From: CAZCWX01 sp964502465
Lineage (GTDB): Bacteria; Desulfobacterota; Binatia; Bin18
DNA length: 22,386 nt
Reading direction: 5' to 3'
Assembly: GCA_964502465.1 (NCBI GenBank)
Contig: CAZCWX010000637.1
Location: forward strand, 1-22,386
The notes beneath the pieces were generated by a model. The model did not search any database, was not told the origin of the DNA, and saw only the letters and a list, made by a program, of their open reading frames with translations. Both the position numbers and the translations under genes were made by a program. Of this stretch, positions 1 through 7,347 are shown piece by piece (position 1 is the stretch's first letter; each line of letters begins with the position of its first letter).

Positions 1-1155
1 TGCTTTGGATGGCGTGAAGCTGCCCTCGAATGCGGCCAAGGAAGGGAGTGGGACGTTTGCCGAGTTGCGGCGCAAGCAGGAGAAGTGAGAGGCGAAGCTC
101 AAAGAGGTTGTGGCCCCACATGAGGCCGCCGATAAAGAAGGGGAGGCGGCACGGGGAACAGGTGGCCGCACTGAGCGGGACAAGAAACAAGAGCAGCTCA
201 AGCGCTTGGAGCACCAGGGGCGGCGCGCATTGCGGCCTTTTTGGCCGCGCATGACCCCCACCGCGGGAAGCAGGGCCATGAGATCCAGAGTAAGGTCACG
301 GATAACGAGGCGGCGAAGAGGTTCACGGCCCACGGCGTCGTCCAGGGCTACAACAGTCAGGCGTTAGTCGATGCCAAACCTCAAGTCATCGTGCAGGCGG
401 AAGCCTTTGGCAATGGGCAGGACTATGGGCAGGTGCCGCCGATGGTGGAGGGAGCCAAAGCGCACGTGCAGGCCATCGGGTTGGGAGAGGACTATTTTGT
501 GGGCAAGATCTTGAGTGCGGATAGCAACTATCATAGTGAAGAGACTCTCCAGACGGGTGCCCACGAACAGCTCGACGCCTATATCCCCGATTCGCACGTT
601 CGCCAACGCGATCCCCGGTTTGCTACGCCAGCGCGGCATCACCCTCCCACGGACGAGCAGGTTGACGAGCAGTTTACGGAGGCCGATTTCCGCTCTGAGC
701 AGGACCAGGATTGCTACTGCTGCCCGGGGGGGAGAGTGCGCAAGCTCCGCGCCCGGCGACACCAGGTCGAGAACAACCTCTAGCGCCGGTATGAGGCGGA
801 GGAAGCGGAGTGTAGGAGCTGTCCGCTCCGGGAGAAGTGGTTACTCACCCCTAAGCCCCAGCGCAAACATCTGGCGGTTTTTGTCGAGAAGGTGCAGGAG
901 ACCTTGTCGCCGCAGATGAGAGCGAAGATCGACACCCCGCAAGCCCGAGAGATTTATGGGCAGCGGCTGGCCATCGTGGAACCAGTCTTTGGGAACCTGC
1001 GCTCGCAGAAGCGTTGAGACCATTTTACGTTGCGAGGGAAGATCAAAGTAAACCTTCAGTGGATGCTCTACTGTATGGTCCCTAATATTGAGAAGGTCCT
1101 CCACTATGGGAGGAGGGGGAAGAGCTGGAATCAAGGGGAAGTACAAGTCGCTTAA
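1..1155 (+). pseudogene. Decayed IS1182-family DDE transposase (5' end outside the window)
   Basis: Joining frames gives a recognisable IS1182-type transposase. It reads in frame 2 from the left edge (ALDGVKLPSNAAKE, then a Lys/Glu-rich helical stretch), then in frame 1 from about 229 (AAHDPHRGKQGHEIQSKVTD, GVVQGYNSQALVDA, SADSNYHSEE). The C-terminal part has the Cys-rich patch AECRSCPLREKW and the family motif IYGQRLAIVEPVFGNLRSQ. The catalytic Asp, Asp and Glu are plausibly those in QALVDA, SADSNYH and VEPVFG. It cannot be functional as read: there is a TGA at 86-88, a frameshift near 221-229, a TAG at 781-783 and a TGA at 1015-1017. The reading frame finally ends at the TAA at 1153-1155. 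Family assignment is from remembered motifs; the pseudogene state is seen directly. Confidence 0.85.
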
Positions 1156-1306
1156 GACCGGGAGAAAGAGAAAGTCAGGCTGATAAATGAGGGGCTGAAG
1201 GACACTGGAAGGCTCCGATACGAGTAGTCAATCCCGCACGATGCGAAAATGGAGCGAGCAGTGAAGAACAGCTCTCGCGCAAAAGCCTTTTTCGACAGTC
1301 TCAACA
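1..1306 (+). mobile_element. Right-hand part of a degenerate IS1182-like insertion sequence
   Basis: The transposase remnant is followed by about 150 bp of non-coding sequence ending in CTTTTTCGACAGTCTCAAC (about 1287-1305), which looks like an IS1182-type terminal repeat. The left end lies outside the window, so the inverted repeat and target duplication cannot be checked. The end is placed where the next fragment's reading frame breaks off. Confidence 0.5.
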
Positions 1307-1307
1307 G

Positions 1308-1439
1308 CCGCGGCTTCCACGTCGCCTGCCGGTGCCCCCGCAGGCCCCTAAACACGGCTGGCGCGAGCAACCAATCACTGACTTGCTTCAGCGTCTGATG
1401 AGTGATAACCAGGGGACATGGTCGGTCTTGGTGCGACAT
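1308..1439 (-). pseudogene. Possible N-terminal scrap of a second, IS4-like transposase, cut by the IS end
   Basis: The minus strand reads 44 codons from an ATG at 1437-1439, containing LKQVSDWLLAPAVFRGLRG and then HRQATWKPR. The pattern (hydrophobic WLLAPAVFRGLR, then ATWKP) is what I associate with the N-terminus of some IS4-like transposases. The sense of the frame stops where the proposed IS1182-like end begins, consistent with one element landing in another. The family call is weak and rests on a short stretch. Confidence 0.3.
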
Positions 1440-1578
1440 CCCTCACTCCTTGGGAGGCGGCTGGGACTCAAGCGACTGCACGGCACATGCAGTTGCCTGG
1501 CACGCGCACTACAGCGTAAGTCCCGTGTCGCATCAAGACTTTTTTCCCCTCTCCTGTAAAATCTGGTTAGCGGCGTAG

Positions 1579-1674
1579 CGTGCCACTGGCGCTTACGGCG
1601 GACATGCCTCAGGTGGCGGCGGCTCCTGGACCGCCACCAGCCCCTACGGCACGACGGCCTATCACTGCAATTGA
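1579..1674 (+). pseudogene. C-terminal tail of a Gly/Tyr/Ser-rich repeat protein gene
   Basis: After an in-frame TAG at 1576-1578, 31 codons read RATGAYGGHASGGGGSW followed by TATSPYGTTAYHCN and a TGA. The YGG-(S/H)AS-GGGG pattern and the terminal YGTTAYH match a family of low-complexity proteobacterial hypothetical proteins made of tandem GGSAS-type repeats, as I recall them. No start codon or ribosome binding site serves this piece, so it is a relic whose 5' part has been lost, probably through the transposition activity next to it. The function of the family is unknown to me. Confidence 0.4.
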
Positions 1675-1718
1675 TCTTTCTCTAGAAAAAAAGTAGCCTT
1701 GGAAGGTCATCATTATGA

Positions 1719-1754
1719 TCTAGCCAGATGGTCTAGCCAGATGGTCTAGCCAGG
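1719..1754. repeat. 13-bp tandem repeat, nearly three copies
   Basis: The unit TCTAGCCAGATGG occurs at 1719-1731 and 1732-1744, with a third partial copy TCTAGCCAGG from 1745. The array supplies the last codons and the stop of the minus-strand TrpC-like gene. Because 13 is not a multiple of 3, any change in copy number would shift the stop codon. Confidence 0.85.
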
Positions 1755-2485
1755 TGCGTCAAAGCTCCGCCTCCATCAGAAGCGTCAAGGATCGCCTCAC
1801 TCACCAGTGCTGCGTCTACTTTTCCTCGTAATGCGGCGCATTCATCAGCAGAGTTGATCGGATCCAGAGCAATCAACGTTTTCTGAGGGGGTACCAACCT
1901 GATAACCGCTTCGAGGCGCGCTAGATCGAGCGTTCCCGACGGTGAGGTTAGCCCGAGAATCAATGATTCAGCAGCCAGGGCTTGTTCAAGCTCGGCCTGC
2001 GTCTGTACCACGACCACCGGCGCAACGTGGGCCGAGCTGGCTACCCTGACAAGGGTCGTCAACGTCGCAAGATCCACAGCACCAGCGTGAAGCAGGACTG
2101 CATCCGCCCCGTAGAGCCGCGCCTGGTGGATCTGGTTCGGATGCAAGATCAGGTCTAACCGCAGAACTGGTGCCGATACCGCAGCCGAGATCGCCCGCAG
2201 GTCATCCATCGACGTGCCAAACACGCTCGGCTCGGTATACACCCCCACCGCACCAACCTCGGCGTCGTCGCACTCCTGCGCGAGCGACACGAGATCCCGG
2301 CTCGCCCAGCAACGTCCGGTTTGTGGTTCTCTCCGCTTGAGCCCTGCAATCAATGCAAGATCCTGCTTATGCGTCGTGATGGACTGGGCAAAGCTGCGGA
2401 TACTGGGCGTGACTTCACTGAGTGTCATGGAGGTCAGCTGTCGGATCTCCGCTTGCTTGACATCGTACAGCGATTGCCAATTCAT
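1733..2485 (-). CDS. Indole-3-glycerol-phosphate synthase-like (TrpC-fold) protein, probably not an active IGPS
   Basis: The 250-residue protein follows the IGPS barrel: LIAGLKRREPQTG (residues 45-57), AVGVYTEPSVFG (79-90), PVLRLDLILHPNQIHQARLYGADAVLL (106-132) and VVVVQTQAELEQAL (157-170). Four of five known catalytic positions differ. The Glu of the E-x-K motif is Gly48; the Lys of RKDFI is Leu110; the Glu of VEVH is Val159; the Asn of GINNR is Thr180. The final Glu of SESG is also gone (ALDP, 206-209). Only Lys50 remains. No other trp gene is nearby; the gene lies 31 bp downstream of the SDR on the same strand, so the two are probably co-transcribed. The start has an adjacent GAGG but poor spacing, so Met20 is an alternative. 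The fold is well supported; a different substrate or a non-enzymatic role is inference. Confidence 0.8.
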   Translation of the reverse strand: MNWQSLYDVKQAEIRQLTSMTLSEVTPSIRSFAQSITTHKQDLALIAGLKRREPQTGRCWASRDLVSLAQECDDAEVGAVGVYTEPSVFGTSMDDLRAISAAVSAPVLRLDLILHPNQIHQARLYGADAVLLHAGAVDLATLTTLVRVASSAHVAPVVVVQTQAELEQALAAESLILGLTSPSGTLDLARLEAVIRLVPPQKTLIALDPINSADECAALRGKVDAALVSEAILDASDGGGALTHLARPSG

Positions 2486-2516
2486 CCTCGGTCCATCGTG
2501 TGGTCAAGCGCAAACT

Positions 2517-3311
2517 TTACTTCAGTATATCTGGAAAGCTTGGCAACCCCGTATGAGCAGTGACCCCGCCGTCCACGACAATCGCCGCGCCGGTAATAAA
2601 CGACGATTCGTCGGCGGCGAGAAACAGGACCGTATTGGCGATTTCTTCCGGCTCTCCCATCCGTCCCAGCGGATGAGCCTGGGCTTGTAACCGGCGAAAC
2701 TCCTCTTCTCTCCCTTTGCCCAGAATCTGAGCGGCTCGGGTGTTAATCGCTCCAGGACACACGCAGTTCACTCGAATGTTCTGCTTGGCGTTTTCTATGG
2801 CCGCAGAGCGAGTCAAGTTAATGACACCAGCCTTGGCGGCGTTGTAAGACGATAACCCGTAATCCCCACCGGTGCCAGAGATTGACGCGGTGTTGATAAT
2901 CGCCCCTTTCCCCTGTTTGCGCATGATCGGGAGACAATACTTCATGCCCAGGAATACGCCGGTCAGTGTCACTGCGATGACGCGGTTCCAACTCTCCAAC
3001 GAGGTTTCATCAAGGAGCCCCACCTCAGCGAGACCGGCATTGTTGAACATCACGTCGAGCCGGCCATAGGCGTCGAGGGCGAGCTTGATCGTTGCTTGCA
3101 CTCCTTCGGGATCAGCCGCGTCCATTTTGACACACACGGCTTTCCCACCGTTCGCGGTAATGCCGACGGTCACCTCTTCAGCCCGCCGGCTACTCAAATC
3201 CGCAATCACCACAGACGCGCCTTCCTGCGCAAAGCGCCGTGCCGTCGCTGCACCGATTCCAGATCCACCTGCTGTCACAATTGCGACTCTGCCATCTAAT
3301 TTGCCTGCCAT
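2517..3311 (-). CDS. Short-chain dehydrogenase/reductase (SDR), probably NAD-dependent
   Basis: A 264-residue classical SDR. The cofactor loop is TAGGSGIG (13-20), and Asp38 at the end of the second strand (VVIADLS) predicts NAD rather than NADP. NNAG is at 90-93, the catalytic Ser is Ser143 (NTASISG), and Tyr156 and Lys160 form SSYNAAK. PGAINT follows the sixth strand and the C-terminus carries FITGAAIVVDGG. The Asn of the usual N-S-Y-K tetrad appears as Thr115 (VIAVTLTGVF). The start at 3311 is chosen because AGGAG lies a few bases upstream and the family N-terminus begins here; the 21 upstream codons in frame are repeat sequence. The upstream neighbour on the same strand is a 6-oxocamphor-hydrolase-like crotonase, so oxidation of a hydroxyketone to a diketone is a reasonable guess. 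Substrate is unknown. Confidence 0.92.
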   Translation of the reverse strand: MAGKLDGRVAIVTAGGSGIGAATARRFAQEGASVVIADLSSRRAEEVTVGITANGGKAVCVKMDAADPEGVQATIKLALDAYGRLDVMFNNAGLAEVGLLDETSLESWNRVIAVTLTGVFLGMKYCLPIMRKQGKGAIINTASISGTGGDYGLSSYNAAKAGVINLTRSAAIENAKQNIRVNCVCPGAINTRAAQILGKGREEEFRRLQAQAHPLGRMGEPEEIANTVLFLAADESSFITGAAIVVDGGVTAHTGLPSFPDILK

Positions 3312-3321
3312 GTTCTCCTCG

Positions 3322-3481
3322 AAAACAGGGGTTGGGTGCTGGGGATTAGGGGTTGGGAAAAAAAGTTTTTGCATACTGCGGTACGAGAGATTCTTCGGCC
3401 TGTGGCCTCAGAATGACAGACTGTCAAAATCACCGTAGCGCATAACCAGCCCCTAGCCCCCCATTCTCAGCCCCTGTTTTA
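3322..3481. repeat. Small inverted-repeat element between the SDR and the crotonase genes
   Basis: The left arm (3322-3357, AAAACAGGGGTTGGG then GGGGATTAGGGGTTGGG) and the right arm (3446-3481, CAGCCCCTAGCCCC then TCTCAGCCCCTGTTTT) are imperfect reverse complements over about 36 bp. The outermost ten bases, AAAACAGGGG/CCCCTGTTTT, match perfectly. The right arm contains the crotonase stop codon. The spacer of roughly 90 bp holds a second palindrome at 3390-3414. A similar CAGCCTCTAGCCCTCAGCCC stretch occurs at 21223-21242, so this vocabulary is repeated in the genome. Confidence 0.55.
3390..3414. repeat. REP-like palindrome (ATTCTTCGGCC-TGT-GGCCTCAGAAT)
   Basis: ATTCTTCGGCC and GGCCTCAGAAT can pair around a TGT loop, with only the two central positions of each arm mismatched, and the palindrome is followed by GACAGA. 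The sequence resembles the short interspersed CAGAATGACA-type palindromes common between genes in several bacterial genomes. Confidence 0.5.
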
Positions 3482-4240
3482 GTCTTGTCCTGTCGGCCAA
3501 TAATCGTTCGCACCAAGCCCTTCTAAGGCGAGTCCATACCCAAGGTTATCAAGCATGAGGCGCTTGAGCTGTTGTGTAAGAGCGACACGGGCATAGCGGA
3601 TAGTGAGGGGTGGCTGTTTCGCCAACTGCTCCGCCAGTTCCCAGGCGCGGGACAGTAACTGCTCACGTGGGAGGACTTCATTGACGACCCCAAGTTGTAA
3701 GGCTTCCTGTGCCGACAACTTCTGCCCGGTGAGCAGGAAGTAACGTCCACGGTTGATCCCCAGTACGAGCGGCCAGACCACATGTACCCCATCGCCCGGT
3801 ACCAGGCCGTTGGGAAAATGCGGTGCATCTTGAAAAACAGCGTGCTCGGCTGCCAGCACGATATCGCACAGCACCGCCAACTCAGCGTGAATGATCGCTG
3901 GACCATTGACCGCGGCAATCATCGGGACTTCGATGTCCAGAAGATTCATCAGCAGGCGTTTGGCGTCCCAATAAATATGGTCCCACGAACGTGGCGTGAT
4001 CTTTCCTAAACTGCCGGCATCAAACTCTGCATTGAACTTCTCTCCAGTGCCGGTCAGGATAATAATCTTATTCTCAGGATCGGCACCAATATCGCTAAAG
4101 CAATAGCCCAACTCCTCATGGGGACCGGCTCCCCACTTCAATGTCTCACCATTCGTGTGCAACTGGATTTGTAGAATACCGTTGCGCCGTTCCATGCGCA
4201 CGTGTTGATACTTATTCGCGTAGTCCTCGAATTTGATCAT
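3479..4240 (-). CDS. Crotonase-family hydrolase resembling 6-oxocamphor hydrolase (beta-diketone C-C cleavage)
   Basis: A 253-residue crotonase with the fold's signatures: HEELGYCFSDIGADPENKIIILTGTGEKF (41-69), VPMIAAVNGPAIIH (105-118) and GINRGRYFLLTG (161-172). The active site looks like 6-oxocamphor hydrolase (OCH) rather than enoyl-CoA hydratase. His118, His141 (APHFPNG), Asp150 (PGDGVHVVWP) and Glu240 (LALEGL) fall at a constant offset of four from His122, His145, Asp154 and Glu244 of Rhodococcus OCH, as I recall its numbering. OCH performs a retro-Claisen cleavage of a cyclic beta-diketone without CoA. The start at 4240 has a strong GAGGAGGG seven bases upstream. The SDR downstream on the same strand could supply the diketone. 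Crotonase membership is certain; OCH-like chemistry is a good inference; the actual substrate is unknown. Confidence 0.88.
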   Translation of the reverse strand: MIKFEDYANKYQHVRMERRNGILQIQLHTNGETLKWGAGPHEELGYCFSDIGADPENKIIILTGTGEKFNAEFDAGSLGKITPRSWDHIYWDAKRLLMNLLDIEVPMIAAVNGPAIIHAELAVLCDIVLAAEHAVFQDAPHFPNGLVPGDGVHVVWPLVLGINRGRYFLLTGQKLSAQEALQLGVVNEVLPREQLLSRAWELAEQLAKQPPLTIRYARVALTQQLKRLMLDNLGYGLALEGLGANDYWPTGQD

Positions 4241-4341
4241 GATGAACCCTCCTCTCGCTGAGGGTTAAAGCACCGTCGGCGACAGATTACAAGGGATTGC
4301 GATCCGACAACGCTCGCAACCGAGAACGTACACCAGGACGA

Positions 4342-5307
4342 CTACCGGTCTGCCGTACGTGTCACCATCGGTGAAAATGGCAAGGATTGCTGGATCTGCT
4401 CACCGATCTGAGACGCTTCATGGAATGAGGAAAAGGGACCAAGGACGACTTGGTGCCAGGGTTGATCTGCCTCGGTGAACTCAGCAATTGCCGGTCGATA
4501 GCCTTTATCACGCAATAACCGCGCTGCCTGCTGCGCCTCCCTGGACGAGCGAAACGCCGCTACCTGCACCCGGTAGCTTTCCTGCGCCGTGGCGGTCCGA
4601 GAGTAGGATGTCTGGGTGATTTCAGCGGGAGGGGAAGTTGCGGGAGGCGTTGACGGCAAAGCCTCCTGAACAGGCAGGGGAGTAGGCAGATCTGGGATCG
4701 CTCCTGCCAGGTGCCGACTGAGGTCATCGATGACCCTGAGCATTTGGATGTCGCCGATGTTCCGCAAGTTCAGCACTGAGTTCGCCACCACAGCGAGTGG
4801 AGACAACGGCACCCCACCAGCATGAAACCTTGTGGTATGCGCATACTGCGCGATGGTCTGCCCGGTGTTGGTTGCAACCATACGTATGGAGCCGGCGAGG
4901 GCAACCTGAGAATAGACGCCAAGGTACAGCCGGCCTGCTTCGGTCACTTTACCATAGATGAGTGCATCACATCCCAGCGCTTTTCCGAGGTGTTGCACCG
5001 GTTGGTCCTTCCAGGCTTCAGCCCATGTACTGAGGCGAGAGTCCACCTCGTGCAGTTCGATGTCAATAAAGCGTTTGACACTGAGATGACCAGCAAAGCT
5101 CTGACGCACCTGCGCTGCAAGTCCCGGTGTTCCGGTGTGGTCAGCGAACGGCAGTACGCAGATCCGTTTCGCGGATTCACCAGCCTGACTCCACGTCACA
5201 AAAGCCACCGTAGGCGTTGGAGGCAGCGCAGGCTTGACGGCAGCAATCGAACATGAAGCAACAAGGAGGGCTATCATTCCACAGGCCACCACACTCTTCA
5301 TCATCAT
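4342..5307 (-). CDS. SPOR-domain lipoprotein with a GNA1162/DUF799-like N-terminal domain
   Basis: A 321-residue exported protein. A type II signal peptide ends in the lipobox VASC with Cys19 as the lipidated residue. Residues 48-160 (KRICVLPFADHTG, LGCDALIYGKV, VATNTGQTIAQYAHTT) resemble the lipoprotein domain found in CsgG/GNA1162-type outer-membrane proteins. A Pro/Thr/Ser-rich linker occupies 205-240. Residues 244-318 form a SPOR domain (SYRVQVAAFRSSREAQQAARLL, VVLGPFSSFHEA), which binds denuded peptidoglycan glycans at division sites or septa. It probably sits in the outer membrane facing the periplasm. Three consecutive ATGs (5307, 5304, 5301) follow a G-rich stretch, so the exact start is uncertain. 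It diverges from the amidohydrolase across 217 bp. Confidence 0.85.
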   Translation of the reverse strand: MMMKSVVACGMIALLVASCSIAAVKPALPPTPTVAFVTWSQAGESAKRICVLPFADHTGTPGLAAQVRQSFAGHLSVKRFIDIELHEVDSRLSTWAEAWKDQPVQHLGKALGCDALIYGKVTEAGRLYLGVYSQVALAGSIRMVATNTGQTIAQYAHTTRFHAGGVPLSPLAVVANSVLNLRNIGDIQMLRVIDDLSRHLAGAIPDLPTPLPVQEALPSTPPATSPPAEITQTSYSRTATAQESYRVQVAAFRSSREAQQAARLLRDKGYRPAIAEFTEADQPWHQVVLGPFSSFHEASQIGEQIQQSLPFSPMVTRTADR

Positions 5308-5453
5308 CCCCCCTGGGTTCTATCGGGAGAATCGTGGTCGCTTTCCTCTCCCGTTTGGTCCTCAATGCTTTTGTACACCAAATTTCCCTCGCGGTCACTC
5401 CGTGCCCGCAAAGGTGCGCCGTCGGGTAGCTTGATCGGCAACCTGCTCTCTAC

Positions 5454-5470
5454 TCGACAATCCTTGTCGA
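5454..5470. promoter_or_regulatory. Perfect inverted repeat, possible operator for the amidohydrolase gene
   Basis: TCGACAA-TCC-TTGTCGA is a perfect 7-3-7 palindrome 54 bp upstream of the amidohydrolase ATG, in the divergent intergenic region. The size suits a dimeric transcription factor. No clear -10/-35 pair could be placed with confidence around it. Confidence 0.35.
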
Positions 5471-5524
5471 ACGCTAGACAAATAGGATACAGTTCGCACA
5501 CAGTGCACAAAGGAGGGAATACTC

Positions 5525-7210
5525 ATGCAGTATGAGCTGCTCATTAAAAACGGGTTTTTGGTGGATGGGTCTGGATTGCCTGGCTATTACGGTGACATTG
5601 GCATCGCCGACGGGAAGATTACGGCGACCGGGAAAGTCGAGGGCGCGGCTCAGGAAGAGATCGATGCCCGTGGCTTGGTCGTTGCCCCGGGATTCATCGA
5701 CGTCCATACGCATTACGATGCCCAGCTCTTCTGGGATCCTTGGGCGACACCGAGTTGCTGGCACGGATTTACCAGCGTGTTCATGACGAACTGTGGATTC
5801 GGGCTTGCTCCCTGCAAGCCGCAAGACCGGGAGTACATCACCCGTATGCTGGTCAAAGTTGAAGCCATGCCCATGGCAAGCCTCAAAGCGGGAGTCCCCT
5901 GGAACTGGGAGAGCTATAGCGAATATTTGAACGCCCTGGACCGCCGGTTGGGGGTGAACGTCATGGCGTTAGCTCCCCACTCGACCATCCGTTATCATGT
6001 GATGGGAGAAGACGCACGCAAGCGGCCCGCAACTGCCGAAGAGATCACTACCATGCAAGCGGTGGTGGCGGAGTGTGTGAAAGCCGGGGCGTTCGGCTTT
6101 TCTTCCTCCTATGGCCCGGTCCATTTCGATGGTGATGGTTTGCCAGTGCCCAGCCGGTTTGCTGTCCAGGATGAAACCGTCGCGCTTGCACGCACGCTGA
6201 AGGATTTTCATCGAGGGACAGTCTGCGTCATTCCACCAGGGATTCCCAAAATCGGCCCGACGGACATGGAGTATCTGACTCGACTCTCACGTGAAAGCGG
6301 ACGTCCAGTGGTGTGGAACCTGCTGTCACAAACCTGGGACGCGCCGGATCACTGGCGTCAGGTACTCGATTGGACGGCAGCCGCCTTCCGCGAAGGGGCA
6401 CGCGTGCACCCGCTGGCCCTCTGTGAGCGCTTCGACCTGACCTTCACCCTCCGTGGAGCGGTCTTCGAGGATATGCCCACCTGGAAATCAGCGATCACCG
6501 GGTCACGGGCGCAAAAGATCGCGAACCTGTCCAATCCCCAAGTCCGAGCGGCTATGCAGGCAGATCTTGATGACCCCACGCCAAAAGTCTTTTCGAAGCG
6601 CATGCAGGATGTCTTTGTCAGTATCGTACGCCTGGACGAGCATCGCCATTTGGTAGGGAAGAATCTGGTGCAAATCGGCCAGGAGCAGGGGAAAACTCCG
6701 CTGGAAGCCATGCTCGACCTGGCGATTGCTGAAAACCTGGATACTCAGTTCCTGATTCGTGGTTTCCAAAATGGCGACGAGGAGGCAGTGCGAGGGTTGA
6801 CGACCAGCCCCTACGTCCTCACTGGCGGCTCTGACGGTGGGGCACACGTGGCGTTTCTCTGCCAGGTCACCTATTCGAGTTTTCTCCTCAGTCACTGGGT
6901 GCGAGAGAAAAAAGCCCTGACGATCGAGCAGGCAGTGCGGAAGCTGACCTTTGATCCCGCCGTGCTTCTTGGCATTCCCAATCGAGGACTACTCAAAAAG
7001 GGGTTCGCCGCAGACCTCACCATTTTTGACCCTGATACAGTGCAGGCAAAGGAGAAAGCATTTGTCCACGACCTGCCAGGTGGCGCCTCCCGTCTCGTCG
7101 CCCGCGCGGAGGGGTATCGCTATACTGTGGTCAACGGCCAGGTGATCCAACGTGACGGTGAACTCACCGGGACGTGTCCAGGTCGAGTCTTACGCAGCTA
7201 TGAACAATGA
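5525..7210 (+). CDS. Amidohydrolase family 3 protein (N-acyl-D-amino-acid deacylase-like)
   Basis: A 561-residue metal-dependent hydrolase. The N-terminal beta-sandwich strand YELLIKNGFLVDGSG leads to PGFIDVHTHYDAQ, in which His61 and His63 form the HxH metal pair. Cys90 in MTNCGFG matches the metal-bridging Cys of D-aminoacylase, and Asp437 in GGSDGGAH matches the catalytic Asp. The C-terminus has GLLKKGFAADLTIFDPDTV, typical of the composite amidohydrolase barrel. The two further His ligands of classical D-aminoacylase are not in recognisable contexts; the corresponding region reads GRPVVWNLLSQ, typical of an uncharacterised subfamily. The protein is cytoplasmic (no signal peptide). AAAGGAGGG about eight bases upstream fixes the start. 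It probably hydrolyses an N-acyl or cyclic amide; the substrate cannot be named. Confidence 0.85.
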   Translation: MQYELLIKNGFLVDGSGLPGYYGDIGIADGKITATGKVEGAAQEEIDARGLVVAPGFIDVHTHYDAQLFWDPWATPSCWHGFTSVFMTNCGFGLAPCKPQDREYITRMLVKVEAMPMASLKAGVPWNWESYSEYLNALDRRLGVNVMALAPHSTIRYHVMGEDARKRPATAEEITTMQAVVAECVKAGAFGFSSSYGPVHFDGDGLPVPSRFAVQDETVALARTLKDFHRGTVCVIPPGIPKIGPTDMEYLTRLSRESGRPVVWNLLSQTWDAPDHWRQVLDWTAAAFREGARVHPLALCERFDLTFTLRGAVFEDMPTWKSAITGSRAQKIANLSNPQVRAAMQADLDDPTPKVFSKRMQDVFVSIVRLDEHRHLVGKNLVQIGQEQGKTPLEAMLDLAIAENLDTQFLIRGFQNGDEEAVRGLTTSPYVLTGGSDGGAHVAFLCQVTYSSFLLSHWVREKKALTIEQAVRKLTFDPAVLLGIPNRGLLKKGFAADLTIFDPDTVQAKEKAFVHDLPGGASRLVARAEGYRYTVVNGQVIQRDGELTGTCPGRVLRSYEQ

Positions 7211-7219
7211 GAGTGATTG

Positions 7220-7332
7220 GCTCTCAGCCGTCAGCTTGAGAAAAAGGCACAAGGCAAGCGTTCCACCATGCCAATTCTCTCACTCCCTCAGGGTTCTTCT
7301 GTCCTTCTTGAGAAGAGCTGGCGGCTGAGAGC
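7220..7332. repeat. Inverted repeat between the amidohydrolase and nuclease genes
   Basis: GCTCTCAGCCGTCAGCTT (7220-7237) and GAGCTGGCGGCTGAGAGC (7315-7332) are reverse complements at 16 of 18 positions, separated by 77 bp. The right arm ends just before the nuclease start. It may be a small repeat element or a stem affecting transcription between the two genes. Confidence 0.5.
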
Positions 7333-7347
7333 TGAATGCTGAGGGCT

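Noticed and set aside
364..762. 132-codon minus-strand reading frame within the transposase remnant
   Set aside because: The plus strand encodes recognisable IS1182 sequence across the whole interval; this is an antisense shadow.
841..1146. 101-codon minus-strand reading frame
   Set aside because: Antisense to the transposase C-terminus, with no recognisable motif.
1719..1754. CRISPR-like array
   Set aside because: The units are 13 bp and directly abutting, with no spacers.
6503..6895. 130-codon minus-strand frame inside the amidohydrolase gene
   Set aside because: Antisense of a well-supported gene; composition is that of a shadow frame.
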